NCBI GenBank assembly: GCA_964590515.1
Contig: CAZPZD010000008.1
Span: 1-64,000, forward strand
Length of the DNA: 64,000 nt
Reading direction: 5' to 3'
Origin: JADFRG01 sp964590515
Lineage (GTDB): Bacteria > Chloroflexota > Anaerolineae > Anaerolineales > E44-bin32
The stretch's first letter is position 1; each line of letters opens with the position of its first letter. The notes below the pieces were generated by a model. It was not told the origin of the DNA and did no database searches. It saw nothing but the letters and a program-made list of their open reading frames with translations. The translations under genes were made by a program, and so were the position numbers. Shown here piece by piece: positions 33,180 to 41,630 of the stretch.

Positions 33180-33830
33180 TCAGCTCCCTTCCAGCCGGGC
33201 CTCGATGGCCTGAACCCCATCCAAGGTTGCGCTCACGTGTACGACATCTCCCGCCAGCAGCCGGCTATCGACCCCCGGTAGCCCGGCTCTTCCAGCTCGG
33301 GTAACAGCCACCGGTAGGGACTCGGAGCCGGCCAAGAGGTCCTGCAGCGATCGACCGTCCCAGCCCGGCGGGATCTTGAGTTCGTAGACCCCGACTTCCC
33401 CATTCCCGGCCTCGTAGACGACCTGAGGGCCGCTGTGCACCATCAACTCTTCGATCCGCTGGGCGCCCCAGGTCCCGGCCGAGACGGTCTGTAGTCCGAA
33501 GGCCTCGAACATCGGACGATGCTTTGGATCGAAGTTGCCTACCACCACGTGGGCGACCCGATAGGCGGTCTTGGCGATATGGCCCACGACCGCGTTCAGC
33601 GCGTCGGAGTCAGTCACGGCCGCCAAAGCGTGAGCTGTCCCGATCCCGGCTCGTTCCAGCAAATGCCGGTCAAGGGCATCACCTTCCAGGGTCCGCCCTT
33701 TGAAATCCGGCGACAGACTCAGGAAGGCGGCGGGCTCCTGATCGATGATCGAGACCTCAAATCCGCGCTGAGCGAGGCGGTCCGCCAGATCGGCGCCCAC
33801 CCGGCCACAGCCAACCACGATATAGCTCAC
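33180..33830 (-). CDS. TrkA/RCK-type potassium uptake regulator (second copy)
   Basis: This 216-residue RCK protein has YIVVGCGRVGADLADRL, SIIDQEP, EGDALDRHLLERAG and a weaker TrkA_C region (VGVYELKIPPGWDGRSLQDLL). It is distinct from the first copy, with which it may form a heteromer. In Mycobacterium the paired proteins CeoB and CeoC sit beside a permease related to the one here, as I recall it, which supports a joint K+ role. It starts 27 bases after the permease gene. Confidence 0.89.
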   Translation of the reverse strand: MSYIVVGCGRVGADLADRLAQRGFEVSIIDQEPAAFLSLSPDFKGRTLEGDALDRHLLERAGIGTAHALAAVTDSDALNAVVGHIAKTAYRVAHVVVGNFDPKHRPMFEAFGLQTVSAGTWGAQRIEELMVHSGPQVVYEAGNGEVGVYELKIPPGWDGRSLQDLLAGSESLPVAVTRAGRAGLPGVDSRLLAGDVVHVSATLDGVQAIEARLEGS

Positions 33831-33857
33831 CGGCTCATTTCCTGTTTTCGGCCTCGG

Positions 33858-35801
33858 TCATTCTACATGGTATGGAACGTCGGTAATCACGATCCCGGGC
33901 CTGAACATCAGGGCCAGGCGGAGGAACAGAGCGGTTTGGGTGTGAAGCAGGTTGTGCCACCAGCGGTGGGACACGAATTGCGGAACGACGATGGTGACCG
34001 TGTCGTGCCTCTGGCGTTGAGCCATAACTTCTTCAATGTAGCTGATCAACGGCTCAACAAAGAGCCGGTAGGGTGACTCGAGAATGACCAGCCGCACGCC
34101 CTCTCCCCAGGTCTCCCACTTGAGCCGAACTCGCTCCGCCTCTTCCGGATCGATAGAGACATGGACCGCGGTCACATCGTCCGACAGCGAGGTCGCGTAG
34201 CGCAGCGCATCCAGGGTCCCGCGGTGGACTCCGCTGATCGGCAGGATAACCCGGTGCCGCCTGATCCGGCGGTCAGGCCCATAGTCGTCCACCGATAGAT
34301 TCTTGGCCAGGTCCCGGTAGTGATGGTGGATGGCTGAGAAGATCAGCACCAAGACCGGTGCTGAGATAATGACAACCCAAGCACCCTCGCGGAACTTCGT
34401 GAAAGTGAAGACCAGCGTCACTACGGCTGTGCAAACGGCTCCGAAACCGTTGATCAACATCTTGAGTTGCCAGTTCGGTTCCGGGCGCAACTTCGAGCCC
34501 CGCTCCTGAACCACTTGCCCCGACGCCAGTTTGCCGATCTTCCACCAGCGCCGCGCCATGCCCGCCTGCGACAGCGTGAACGAAAGGAACACCCCAATGG
34601 CATACAACGGAATCAGGGCGGTCACTCTCGCCTTGAAGATGATGATCAGTAACGAGGCCAGTAGAGCCAGCGTGACAATCCCCCGCGAGAACACCAGCCG
34701 GCTGCCGCGATAGGTGAACTGGCGGGGTAGGAAGCCGTCTGCGGCCACCAGGGCGCTCAGGCGGGGGAAGTCGGCGAACGAGGTGTTGGCGGCCATGATC
34801 AGGATGACCGTCGTGGCGGCAATCAGCATGAGGTACAGGGTGCCCCGGCCGTCGAAGATCGTCCTGGCCAGTTGGGAGATCACGGTCTCTCCTTCGGAGG
34901 GGAGCGCGTGGATTTCCCCCGCAAGAAAGGTGATCCCAAGAAACAGCGCCCCCAAAATGACCGACATCCAGATCAGGGTGATTGCGGCGTTGCGGCTGCG
35001 CGGCTCCTTGAAGGCGGGGATGCCGTTGGAAATCGCCTCGACCCCAGTAAGGGCGGTCGTCCCACTGGAGAAGGCATGCAGGATCAGGAACGGTGTGACC
35101 GCCAGAAGGGTCTCCCCGAATTCCAACCCCGGTGGGTCGATCACCGAACCCAATGTCCCGGTCACGGCACGCACCAATCCGGTTCCGAGCGTCAGTACCA
35201 TCATCAGCAAGAAGAAGTAGGTTGGGATGGCGAACGCCCGTCCTGACTCTCGCACGCCCCGCAGGTTCACGGTCATGACGATAAAGACCAGGCCAACCGC
35301 GATCGCGACCCGGTAGGTGGACAGTGAGGGATATGCAGATACGAGCTGAGCCACACCCGAGGACACCGAAACGGCAACGGTGAGGATGTAATCAGTAAGC
35401 AACGCCGCCCCGGCGGTCTGTGCCGGGAGCTCGCCCAGGTTGTCGCGGGCAACGATGTAGGCGCCACCTCCACCCGGGTAGGCGTGGATCGTCTGCTGAT
35501 AGGAGAGGGTCACGATCGCCAACAGACCGACGATGGCCAGTGCGATGGGGAGGGCATAGCCCAGCGCGGCAGTCCCGGCGACCACTAGAATGACCAGGAT
35601 CTCCTGAGTGGCGTAGGCCGTAGAGGACAGCGCGTCGGAGGCGAAGACCGCCAGGCCGATGGCCTTGCCGATCGTCTGGTGGGGCGCGTCCGCGGTGGAG
35701 AGCGGTCGCCCGATCAGCCAACTCTGCCAGCTGCGGGCCGGCTGAATGGTAGTTTTACGCCGAAGGACGGTTGTGCCAGAGTTGTTATCGAGTGCAGTCA
35801 T
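33858..35801 (-). CDS. APC-family permease, KimA-like potassium transporter
   Basis: The 647-residue protein has about twelve transmembrane helices (50-480) and a cytoplasmic C-terminal domain (about 495-647). It shows the KimA/YdaO pattern: IGLAVFASDALSSTAYATQEIL, TIHAYPGGGGAYIVARDNLG, LTGVEAISNGIPAFKEPRSRNA, and a USP-like tail beginning HRVILPISGVHRGTLDALRYA. KimA of B. subtilis is a high-affinity K+/H+ symporter. Two RCK genes follow on the same transcript. The start ATG has no Shine-Dalgarno and is directly preceded by a hairpin in the leader. Confidence 0.9.
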   Translation of the reverse strand: MTALDNNSGTTVLRRKTTIQPARSWQSWLIGRPLSTADAPHQTIGKAIGLAVFASDALSSTAYATQEILVILVVAGTAALGYALPIALAIVGLLAIVTLSYQQTIHAYPGGGGAYIVARDNLGELPAQTAGAALLTDYILTVAVSVSSGVAQLVSAYPSLSTYRVAIAVGLVFIVMTVNLRGVRESGRAFAIPTYFFLLMMVLTLGTGLVRAVTGTLGSVIDPPGLEFGETLLAVTPFLILHAFSSGTTALTGVEAISNGIPAFKEPRSRNAAITLIWMSVILGALFLGITFLAGEIHALPSEGETVISQLARTIFDGRGTLYLMLIAATTVILIMAANTSFADFPRLSALVAADGFLPRQFTYRGSRLVFSRGIVTLALLASLLIIIFKARVTALIPLYAIGVFLSFTLSQAGMARRWWKIGKLASGQVVQERGSKLRPEPNWQLKMLINGFGAVCTAVVTLVFTFTKFREGAWVVIISAPVLVLIFSAIHHHYRDLAKNLSVDDYGPDRRIRRHRVILPISGVHRGTLDALRYATSLSDDVTAVHVSIDPEEAERVRLKWETWGEGVRLVILESPYRLFVEPLISYIEEVMAQRQRHDTVTIVVPQFVSHRWWHNLLHTQTALFLRLALMFRPGIVITDVPYHVE

Positions 35802-35805
35802 AGTG

Positions 35806-35838
35806 GCCCGCGGCTCGACGAGTGATGAGGCCGCGGGC
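35806..35838 (-). promoter_or_regulatory. Leader hairpin abutting the permease start codon
   Basis: A nine-base perfect stem, GCCCGCGGC (35838-35830) with GCCGCGGGC (35814-35806) on the minus strand, fills nearly the whole predicted 40-base leader and ends four bases before the ATG. No Shine-Dalgarno is present. It could limit translation unless it is opened by a protein, heat or ligand. No c-di-AMP riboswitch core is recognisable here. Confidence 0.55.
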
Positions 35839-35846
35839 AGTCGCGC

Positions 35847-35875
35847 ATCCTACTCCCGGGGGTAGGCGCTGTCAA
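35847..35875 (-). promoter_or_regulatory. Sigma-70 promoter of the potassium uptake operon
   Basis: TTGACA (35875-35870) and TAGGAT (35852-35847) on the minus strand are exactly 17 bases apart. Transcription would start near 35840, just at the base of the leader hairpin. This is one of the best promoter matches in the window. Confidence 0.8.
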
Positions 35876-35924
35876 GAAACGGCCATTCGGCGGGGCGGCC
35901 AAGGACGGCCGAAAGAGGGCCGGG

Positions 35925-35933
35925 TGATATACT
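35925..35933 (+). promoter_or_regulatory. Extended -10 element of the VanW gene
   Basis: TGATATACT on the plus strand lies 25 bases before the ATG at 35959. No -35 match is evident. It diverges from the potassium uptake promoter. Confidence 0.45.
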
Positions 35934-35958
35934 CCCGGTCCGTTCGGGCCAAGCCAGG

Positions 35959-37779
35959 ATGACTCCAGGTAGTCAGCGAATGCGGATCGCAACGGCGGTT
36001 GGCAGCACAGGCCTGACCGCCGGGCTGGCCGCGGTGGCCACCCTTGTCCTGGTCGGACTCGGGTCCCGCCTGGTGTTCGCCGACCGGGTCCTACCGGGGG
36101 TTCAGGCGGCCGGGATCGACCTGGGAGGACTGAGCCGGCAAGAAGTGGAGTCGGCTCTCGCCCTGACCCTCACCTATCCACAGACCGGCACGATCCTGCT
36201 GCTGGATCAGGGTTCACACTGGATTGCCAACCCATCTCAGCTCGGAGTCGCGATCGACATCGCTCAGATGACCGAGCGGGCATTGGCGGCTGGGCGAGGC
36301 GGGGGGCTCGTCCGAAACCTGTCTGAACAGATAACCGCCTGGGATCAGAACATTCAGCTCCCACCGGTGGTCGCCTTCGACCAACAGGTGGCAGCCGATT
36401 ATTTAGGCTCGTTGGCGGCCCAGATCGACCGCCCAACGGTCGAGGCCGGACTGAGCCTGAACGGCCTTATGGTCGAAGCGCGGCCCGGCCAAGTTGGGCG
36501 GACTCTCGACGTGCTGACGACCCTGGACGCTTTGCAAGTCGCTTTCGAGCAGCTCCACGACGCCCAGCTCGAACTGGCAGTCGATGAGCAGCCCCCGCAA
36601 GTGCTGGATGTCACCGAGCAGGCCTCCCTCGCCAGGGAACTCTTAAGTCGACCGCTAACCCTGACCGCCGAGGACGACGGACCCTGGGTCATTGAGCCCG
36701 AGGCGTTGGCCGGGATGCTTCGCTTCGAGCTCGTATCCGGGGGAGGCTACGCGGTTCGCCTCGATCCGACCCGCCTCGCCGGCTACCTCGAACCACTGGC
36801 ACCCGAGTTGGAGCGGGAACCTCAAAACGCCCGCTTCGTTTTCAACGACGACACCGGGCAGCTTGACCTGCTGCAAGGGGCAGTGATCGGCCGCACGCTC
36901 GATCTGGCGGCCAGCCTCCAGGCGATCCAACAGGCCGCGGCCGCCGAGCAGCACGAGATTCCGCTGGTCTTCCTGCTCGAGCCGCCGGCTGTCGGCAATG
37001 AAGTTACCGCAGCCGACCTCGGGATTACCGAAGCCGTCAGCGTGGTTTCTACCTATTTCGCCGGCTCAAGCCCCGAACGGATCCGAAACATTACGACCGC
37101 CTCGGCCGCCTTCCATGGGCTGTTGATCGCCCCCGGTGAGACTCTCTCAATGGCTGAAGTTCTCGGGGACATCAGCCTCGACAAAGGGTACGCCGAAGCG
37201 CTCATCATCTACGGCGACCGGACCATCAAAGGGGTCGGCGGCGGCGTCTGCCAGGTGAGCACCACCCTGTTCCGGACTGCGCTCTATGGAGGGTTCGAGA
37301 TCCTCGAGCGTCACCCGCACGCTTATCGGGTGGGCTATTACGAGCAGGGCCGGGGCTCCCCCGGCCCCGGGTTTGACGCCACCGTGTTTGTGCCGTTGGT
37401 GGACTTCAAGTTCACCAATGACACGCCCTTCTGGCTGCTCTCCGAGACCTACGTGTACGGCACCCAACTGCTGTGGAAGTTCTACTCAACCTCCGACGGC
37501 CGCCAGGTGCAGGTGAGCGGGGGCCAGGTCTCGGAGGTCATCGAGGCGCCGAAACCGCTCTATAAAGAGAATCCCGATCTTCCCGAAGGCAAAATCGAGC
37601 AAATCGATTTCGAAGCCGATGGAATGGATATCGTGTTCACCCGAACGGTTACCCTCGGCGGCCAGACCCTGCACCACGATACATTCAAGACCCATTACCT
37701 CCCCTGGCAGGCGATCTTCGAATACGGCCCGGGCACTCAACTGCCTGAAGGAGCACTCACCGAAGAGGAAGAGGGCTGA
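35959..37779 (+). CDS. VanW-family protein with peptidoglycan-binding-like repeats
   Basis: The 606-residue protein has a signal or anchor segment (about 10-42), two or three copies of the PG_binding_4 type module (about 45-350; for example GIDLGGLSRQEVESALA and VEARPGQVGRTLD), and a VanW domain (about 355-500) with APGETLSMAEVLG, IKGVGGGVCQVSTTLFRTAL and HPHAYRV. A G5-like tail with VVFTRTV-type strands follows. Such proteins are found in monoderm envelopes; their enzymatic role is unclear. The ATG at 35959 is used, with ATG 35980 as alternative. Confidence 0.9.
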   Translation: MTPGSQRMRIATAVGSTGLTAGLAAVATLVLVGLGSRLVFADRVLPGVQAAGIDLGGLSRQEVESALALTLTYPQTGTILLLDQGSHWIANPSQLGVAIDIAQMTERALAAGRGGGLVRNLSEQITAWDQNIQLPPVVAFDQQVAADYLGSLAAQIDRPTVEAGLSLNGLMVEARPGQVGRTLDVLTTLDALQVAFEQLHDAQLELAVDEQPPQVLDVTEQASLARELLSRPLTLTAEDDGPWVIEPEALAGMLRFELVSGGGYAVRLDPTRLAGYLEPLAPELEREPQNARFVFNDDTGQLDLLQGAVIGRTLDLAASLQAIQQAAAAEQHEIPLVFLLEPPAVGNEVTAADLGITEAVSVVSTYFAGSSPERIRNITTASAAFHGLLIAPGETLSMAEVLGDISLDKGYAEALIIYGDRTIKGVGGGVCQVSTTLFRTALYGGFEILERHPHAYRVGYYEQGRGSPGPGFDATVFVPLVDFKFTNDTPFWLLSETYVYGTQLLWKFYSTSDGRQVQVSGGQVSEVIEAPKPLYKENPDLPEGKIEQIDFEADGMDIVFTRTVTLGGQTLHHDTFKTHYLPWQAIFEYGPGTQLPEGALTEEEEG

Positions 37780-37857
37780 GCCTCGGTCCACTGGGCGCGG
37801 CTGGTCGGCGGGCGGCTCGTGCAGGCCGCGTAAGGGTTATCGCCGTCTCGTCCGCGA

Positions 37858-37866
37858 TGGTAGAAT
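37858..37866 (+). promoter_or_regulatory. Extended -10 element of the Trm112-like gene
   Basis: TGGTAGAAT gives a predicted transcript start near 37873 and an 18-base leader containing GGGTGAAGG before the ATG at 37892. Confidence 0.45.
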
Positions 37867-37891
37867 CGCCGCCCCCGTCTAAGGGTGAAGG

Positions 37892-38122
37892 ATGATTAGC
37901 GAAGATCTGTTGGAGATCCTGCGCTGCCCAAACTGCGTTCAAGAACGCGAGGGCATGCTCAAGTTGGTGAAGGACACTTGGCTGGTATGCCAGGAGCCGC
38001 AGGACACTTGCGGGCGAAAATATCCGATCCTGGACGATATCCCGGTGATGTTGATCGAAGAGGGGGATAAGTGGGTCTCCGTGGCGGAAGAGGATCTTCC
38101 GGTGCCCCCGCCTGAGAGCTAG
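37892..38122 (+). CDS. Trm112-like zinc-ribbon protein
   Basis: This 76-residue protein matches the Trm112/UPF0434 group: ISEDLLEILRCPNC at the N-terminus, with zinc-ligand cysteines C12, C15, C33 and C40, then the typical KYPILDDIPVMLIEE. In eukaryotes and archaea Trm112 activates methyltransferases; in bacteria the role is not settled. Its stop overlaps the GTG of the HEAT-repeat gene by one base, so the two are co-expressed. Confidence 0.9.
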   Translation: MISEDLLEILRCPNCVQEREGMLKLVKDTWLVCQEPQDTCGRKYPILDDIPVMLIEEGDKWVSVAEEDLPVPPPES

Positions 38123-38697
38123 TGGATAGCCTTGAGACTCTGCTTGCCGAGCTAGTCTCAACTGACGACGCCCGGGCGGCCCGGGCGCTTTCCCAACTTC
38201 CCCAACACGGTGAACTGGCCCTCGACTACCTGCTCGAATTGCTCGATTCGGCCCAGACTGACCACCGCTGGTGGGCGGCCGCGGCCCTGGCCGGTATCGA
38301 TCAGCCTCGTTCCCGCCATGGCCTGATTAAGGCGCTCCAAGACTCCGATTCTGGGGTGCGGCAGTGTGCGGCTGCCGGGCTGCGCCGGCTTCCCGCGCCC
38401 GAGGCGATCCCTGCGTTGATCGAGGCCCTCGGCGCTGCAGATCGGCTGTTGGCCCGGTTGGCCTCCGGCGCACTGGCCGTGCTTGGGGCCGGGGCCGTCG
38501 AAGCCTTGACCCTCGCGATGCGTTCAGAAGATCCCAGGACCCGGATCGAGGCTGCCCGCGCCCTCGGAGAAGCCGGCGACGGCTCGGCGATTCCCGCATT
38601 GTTCGCGGCGCTCAGCGATCCTTCCGCGGTGGTTGTGCACCTGGCAGAGATCGGGCTGGAGCGATTGGGCGTCGGAATGGTGTTTTTCGAACCCTAG
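38122..38697 (+). CDS. HEAT-repeat protein
   Basis: The 191-residue protein is built of about five HEAT-like helical repeats, with recurrent patterns such as ALAGIDQPRSRHGLIKALQD, AAGLRRLPAPEAIPALIEAL and AARALGEAGDGSAIPALFAAL. These resemble the PBS-lyase/HEAT_2 repeat family, which serves as a binding scaffold. It begins with GTG 38122 overlapping the Trm112-like stop. It ends next to the convergent DUF456 gene with no space between the two stops. Partner proteins are unknown. Confidence 0.85.
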   Translation: MDSLETLLAELVSTDDARAARALSQLPQHGELALDYLLELLDSAQTDHRWWAAAALAGIDQPRSRHGLIKALQDSDSGVRQCAAAGLRRLPAPEAIPALIEALGAADRLLARLASGALAVLGAGAVEALTLAMRSEDPRTRIEAARALGEAGDGSAIPALFAALSDPSAVVVHLAEIGLERLGVGMVFFEP

Positions 38698-39186
38698 CTA
38701 TCCAAGCCCGACCCAGATCAGCCAGGCGCCGATCATCGCCAGTCCGAAGACCAGCTTCACCACGAACGAAACCCCGTAGCCCAGACCCATTCCCACCATG
38801 GCCCGCCCGGCCTGCCGAGCGTCCTTGCGGCGCAGGTACTCAGCAAGAAAAGTTCCGGCCAACAAGCCGATTACCATCCCGAGCGGAGGCAGCAGAAAGA
38901 ATCCCGCCACTCCGCCAGCCAGCCCCGCCAGGATGGACCAGGGTGAGGCCCCGGCCTTGTAGGCGCCGGCTCCGCTCACCCAGGCCTCCGCGGCCGCAGC
39001 CAGCAGGCCGAGCAACGTGATCAGGCCGAACAGCCAGGGCCCCGACTGGCCCCACTCGACCAACAGGCCGTATCCGAGCGCAGCAGCCCAGATCAAGAGG
39101 ACGTCGGGTACCAGCGGCAGGAAGATTCCGAGCAGCCCGACCAGCATGAGGATGCCGGCCACAACCGTCAGCAGGGTAGCGGTCAT
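38698..39186 (-). CDS. DUF456-family membrane protein
   Basis: This 162-residue membrane protein belongs to the DUF456 family: LLTVVAGILMLVGLLGIFLPLVPDVLLIWAAAL at the N-terminus, then several glycine-rich helices with GGVAGFFLLPPLGMVIGLLAGTFLAEYLRRKD. About five transmembrane segments are visible. Function is unknown. I start at ATG 39186, forming ATGA with the stop of serS; the frame to 39222 would overlap it further. Confidence 0.85.
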   Translation of the reverse strand: MTATLLTVVAGILMLVGLLGIFLPLVPDVLLIWAAALGYGLLVEWGQSGPWLFGLITLLGLLAAAAEAWVSGAGAYKAGASPWSILAGLAGGVAGFFLLPPLGMVIGLLAGTFLAEYLRRKDARQAGRAMVGMGLGYGVSFVVKLVFGLAMIGAWLIWVGLG

Positions 39187-40204
39187 TTCGCGGCCGTAAT
39201 CTGTTCGAGGCCGCCCATCCACGGGCGCAAGACTTCGGGCACCACGATGCTGCCGTCCGGCTGTTGATAGTTCTCCAGAACCGCAATCAAGGTGCGGGGC
39301 AGCGCCAGGCCGGAGCCGTTCAGGGTGTGGACGAATTCGGGCTTAGTTTTCGGCGTCCGGCGGAAGCGGATATTGGTCCGGCGAGCCTGGAAGGCCTCGC
39401 AGTTGCTCACCGAGCTCACCTCGAGCCATTCCTGTGAGCCAGGCGCCCACAGCTCGAGGTCGTATTTCTTGGCGGCGGTGAAACCCAGATCACCGGTCAC
39501 CATCTGGACCACCCGGAACGGGATTTCGAGGGCCCGGCAGACGTCGCTGGCATCTTCGACGATGCGCTCGAGGGCGGCGTACGACTCCTCCGGCGTCGTT
39601 AATTTGTACATCTCAACCTTGTCGAACTGATGGCCACGCTTGATGCCGCGCACATCCCGCCCTGCGGAAAACTTCTCTCGCCGGAAGCAGGGGGTATAGG
39701 ACACGTAGCTCAGCGGCAGCTTATCGAAATCCAGCACCTCGTCTCGATGCAAGTTGGTGAGCGGGATTTCGGCCGTCCCGATCAGCCAGAGATCCTCCTC
39801 GGCATCCCGGTAAATGTTGTCCGCGAACTTGGGCAGCTGGCCGGCACCCCACATACACTGCTCCTTGACCAGCACCGGGGGATAGATCTCGGTGTAGCCG
39901 TGCTGGCCGACATGCAGATCGAGCATCCAGGCGATCAGCCCGCGCTGCAGGAGCGCTCCCGCTCCTCTCAGCACATAGAAGCGGCTGCCGGAGAGCTTCG
40001 CCCCCCGCTCGAAGTCCAGGATCCCAAGGCGGGTGCCGAGCTCCCAATGCGGAAGCGGCGAAAAGTCGAACTCGCGCCGCTGTCCTTCCTCGCGCAGCAC
40101 CTGGTTTTCACTCTCGCCAGCCCCAACCGGCACGCTCTCGTGCGGCAGATTGGGCACCTGATACAGCGCGGCCTCCAGCTCCGCCTCCAGCGCCCGCAGG
40201 CGCT
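39183..40204 (-). CDS. serS: Seryl-tRNA synthetase, N-terminal part lost in an assembly gap
   Basis: Only the C-terminal 340 residues or so are readable. Class II motifs are clear: motif 1 region GAKLSGSRFYVLRGAGALLQR, the TAEIPLTNLHRDEVL serine/ATP region, motif 2 CFRREKFSAGRDVRGIKRGHQFDKVE, and motif 3 NGSGLALPRTLIAVLENYQ. The N-terminal coiled-coil arm falls into the N run. To the right of the gap an ATG at 40308-40306 followed by C may be the true start (M-L is usual), with a strong promoter upstream. The 100 N underestimates the missing length, because the visible parts do not make a full-length enzyme. Confidence 0.94.
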
Positions 40205-40304
40205 NNNNNNNNNNNNNNNNNNNNNNNNNNNNNNNNNNNNNNNNNNNNNNNNNNNNNNNNNNNNNNNNNNNNNNNNNNNNNNNNNNNNNNNNNNNNNNNN
40301 NNNN
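40205..40304. other. Assembly gap of 100 N inside serS
   Basis: Exactly 100 ambiguous bases, a placeholder length used in scaffolding. It removes the tRNA-binding arm of seryl-tRNA synthetase. A typical gene would need roughly 150-250 additional bases here. Confidence 0.98.
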
Positions 40305-40334
40305 GCATGACCGGGGCGCGCCAGACGCCCAATC

Positions 40335-40362
40335 ATTATAGAAGGCGGAACCCCGCTGTCAA
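40335..40362 (-). promoter_or_regulatory. Sigma-70 promoter of serS
   Basis: On the minus strand TTGACA (40362-40357) and TATAAT (40340-40335) match the consensus exactly and are 16 bases apart. The start would be near 40327, about 20 bases before the probable serS ATG. Confidence 0.8.
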
Positions 40363-40392
40363 GCAACCGGGGTCGCCTCGCAGGTCAAGGGT

Positions 40393-40420
40393 TTGACAAT
40401 CCCATTCGCGGGGCTTATCC
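40393..40420 (+). promoter_or_regulatory. Probable promoter of the serine-palmitoyltransferase-like gene
   Basis: TTGACA (40393-40398) and TTATCC (40415-40420) are 16 bases apart on the plus strand. The -10 match is moderate. It diverges from the serS promoter and lies 28 bases before the ATG at 40449. Confidence 0.5.
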
Positions 40421-40448
40421 TCTCGATGGATCGGGGCTGAGACTAGGC

Positions 40449-41630
40449 ATGGACATCTTCGAGAAGGCCAACAACTATACCCAGGCGAAGCAGATGATGG
40501 AGTTGGGCCTCTATCCCTACTTCCTACCCTTGGAGGATACGGAGGGGACGGAGGTTGTGATCGGTGGCCGCAAGATTCTCATGATCGGTTCCAACAACTA
40601 CCTTGGCCTCACTACCGATCCACGGGTGCGGGAGGCGGCCATCGAGGCCATCAAACGCTATGGAACCAGCTGCACCGGATCGCGCTTCCTCAACGGCACC
40701 CTGGCACTGCATCAGGAGGCCGAAGCGCGTTTGGCAAATTACGTCGGAATGGAAGCCGGCCTGGTGTTCAGCACCGGCTACCAGGTGAACCTGGGGGTCA
40801 TTTCGTCTTTGGTTGGCCGAGGCGACGTGGTGGTGCTGGACAAAGATGACCATGCCAGCATCGTCGACGGCGCCCTGATTGCGCTCGGTGAGACCCGTCG
40901 CTTCTCCCACAACGACCTTGCCCACCTCGATCGGGTGCTTGGAAAGATCGACAAGAAGGCGGGCGTCCTGGTAGCGGTGGACGGCGTCTACAGCATGGGC
41001 GGGGATTTGGCCCCGCTGCCGGAGCTGATCGAGATCTGTCAGCGCTACGGCGCCCGGCTGATGGTGGACGACGCCCACAGCATCGGAGTGATGGGGGGCG
41101 GCCGCGGCACCGCGGCCCACTTCGGGGTCACCGACAAGGTTGACCTGATCATGGGAACCTTCAGCAAGTCCTTCGCCTCGCTGGGGGGCTTCATCGCCGG
41201 GGCCAAAGACGTGATCCATTACATCCAGCACCATGCTCGCTCGTTGATCTTCAGCGCTTCGATGCCGGCCTCCAACGTGGCGGCGGCGCTGGCGGCACTG
41301 GACATCATGGAGCGCGAGCCGGAACGGATCGCACGCTTGTGGCAGGTCACGGAGCGGATGCGCACCGGGCTGAAAAACATCGGGTTTCAATTGGGGCCAA
41401 GCACCACACCAATCATCCCCATCTTCATCGGCGAGATGCAGCAGACCTTCCGGGCCTGGAAAATGTGTTTCGAGGCCGGCCTGTATACCAATGCGGTGGT
41501 GGCGCCGGCGGTGCCCCCCGACCAGTGCCTGCTGCGCACCAGCTACATGGCCACCCACACCGACGAGCAGATCGACCGGGCGCTGAGTATCTTGGGGGAG
41601 GTCGGCCGGAAGCTGGGCCTGATTGAATGA
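40449..41630 (+). CDS. Alpha-oxoamine synthase, serine-palmitoyltransferase-like
   Basis: Alpha-oxoamine synthases condense an amino acid with an acyl thioester using PLP. In this 393-residue protein the PLP lysine is in MGTFSKSFASLGGF, with LMVDDAHSIGVMG, DKDDHASIVDGALI and the N-terminal MIGSNNYLGLTTDPRV. The segments GTSCTGSRFLNGTLALH and the C-terminal RTSYMATHTDEQID resemble, from memory, bacterial serine palmitoyltransferases of Bacteroides type more than KBL or BioF. The next genes encode an epimerase-type reductase and a thioesterase, which fits lipid synthesis. KBL-like glycine acetyltransferase activity remains the main alternative. Confidence 0.85.
   Translation: MDIFEKANNYTQAKQMMELGLYPYFLPLEDTEGTEVVIGGRKILMIGSNNYLGLTTDPRVREAAIEAIKRYGTSCTGSRFLNGTLALHQEAEARLANYVGMEAGLVFSTGYQVNLGVISSLVGRGDVVVLDKDDHASIVDGALIALGETRRFSHNDLAHLDRVLGKIDKKAGVLVAVDGVYSMGGDLAPLPELIEICQRYGARLMVDDAHSIGVMGGGRGTAAHFGVTDKVDLIMGTFSKSFASLGGFIAGAKDVIHYIQHHARSLIFSASMPASNVAAALAALDIMEREPERIARLWQVTERMRTGLKNIGFQLGPSTTPIIPIFIGEMQQTFRAWKMCFEAGLYTNAVVAPAVPPDQCLLRTSYMATHTDEQIDRALSILGEVGRKLGLIE

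Noticed and set aside
40108..40366. Small frames spanning the first N run
   Set aside because: They are made by translating across unknown bases; only the serS frame on the left and a possible serS start on the right are credible.
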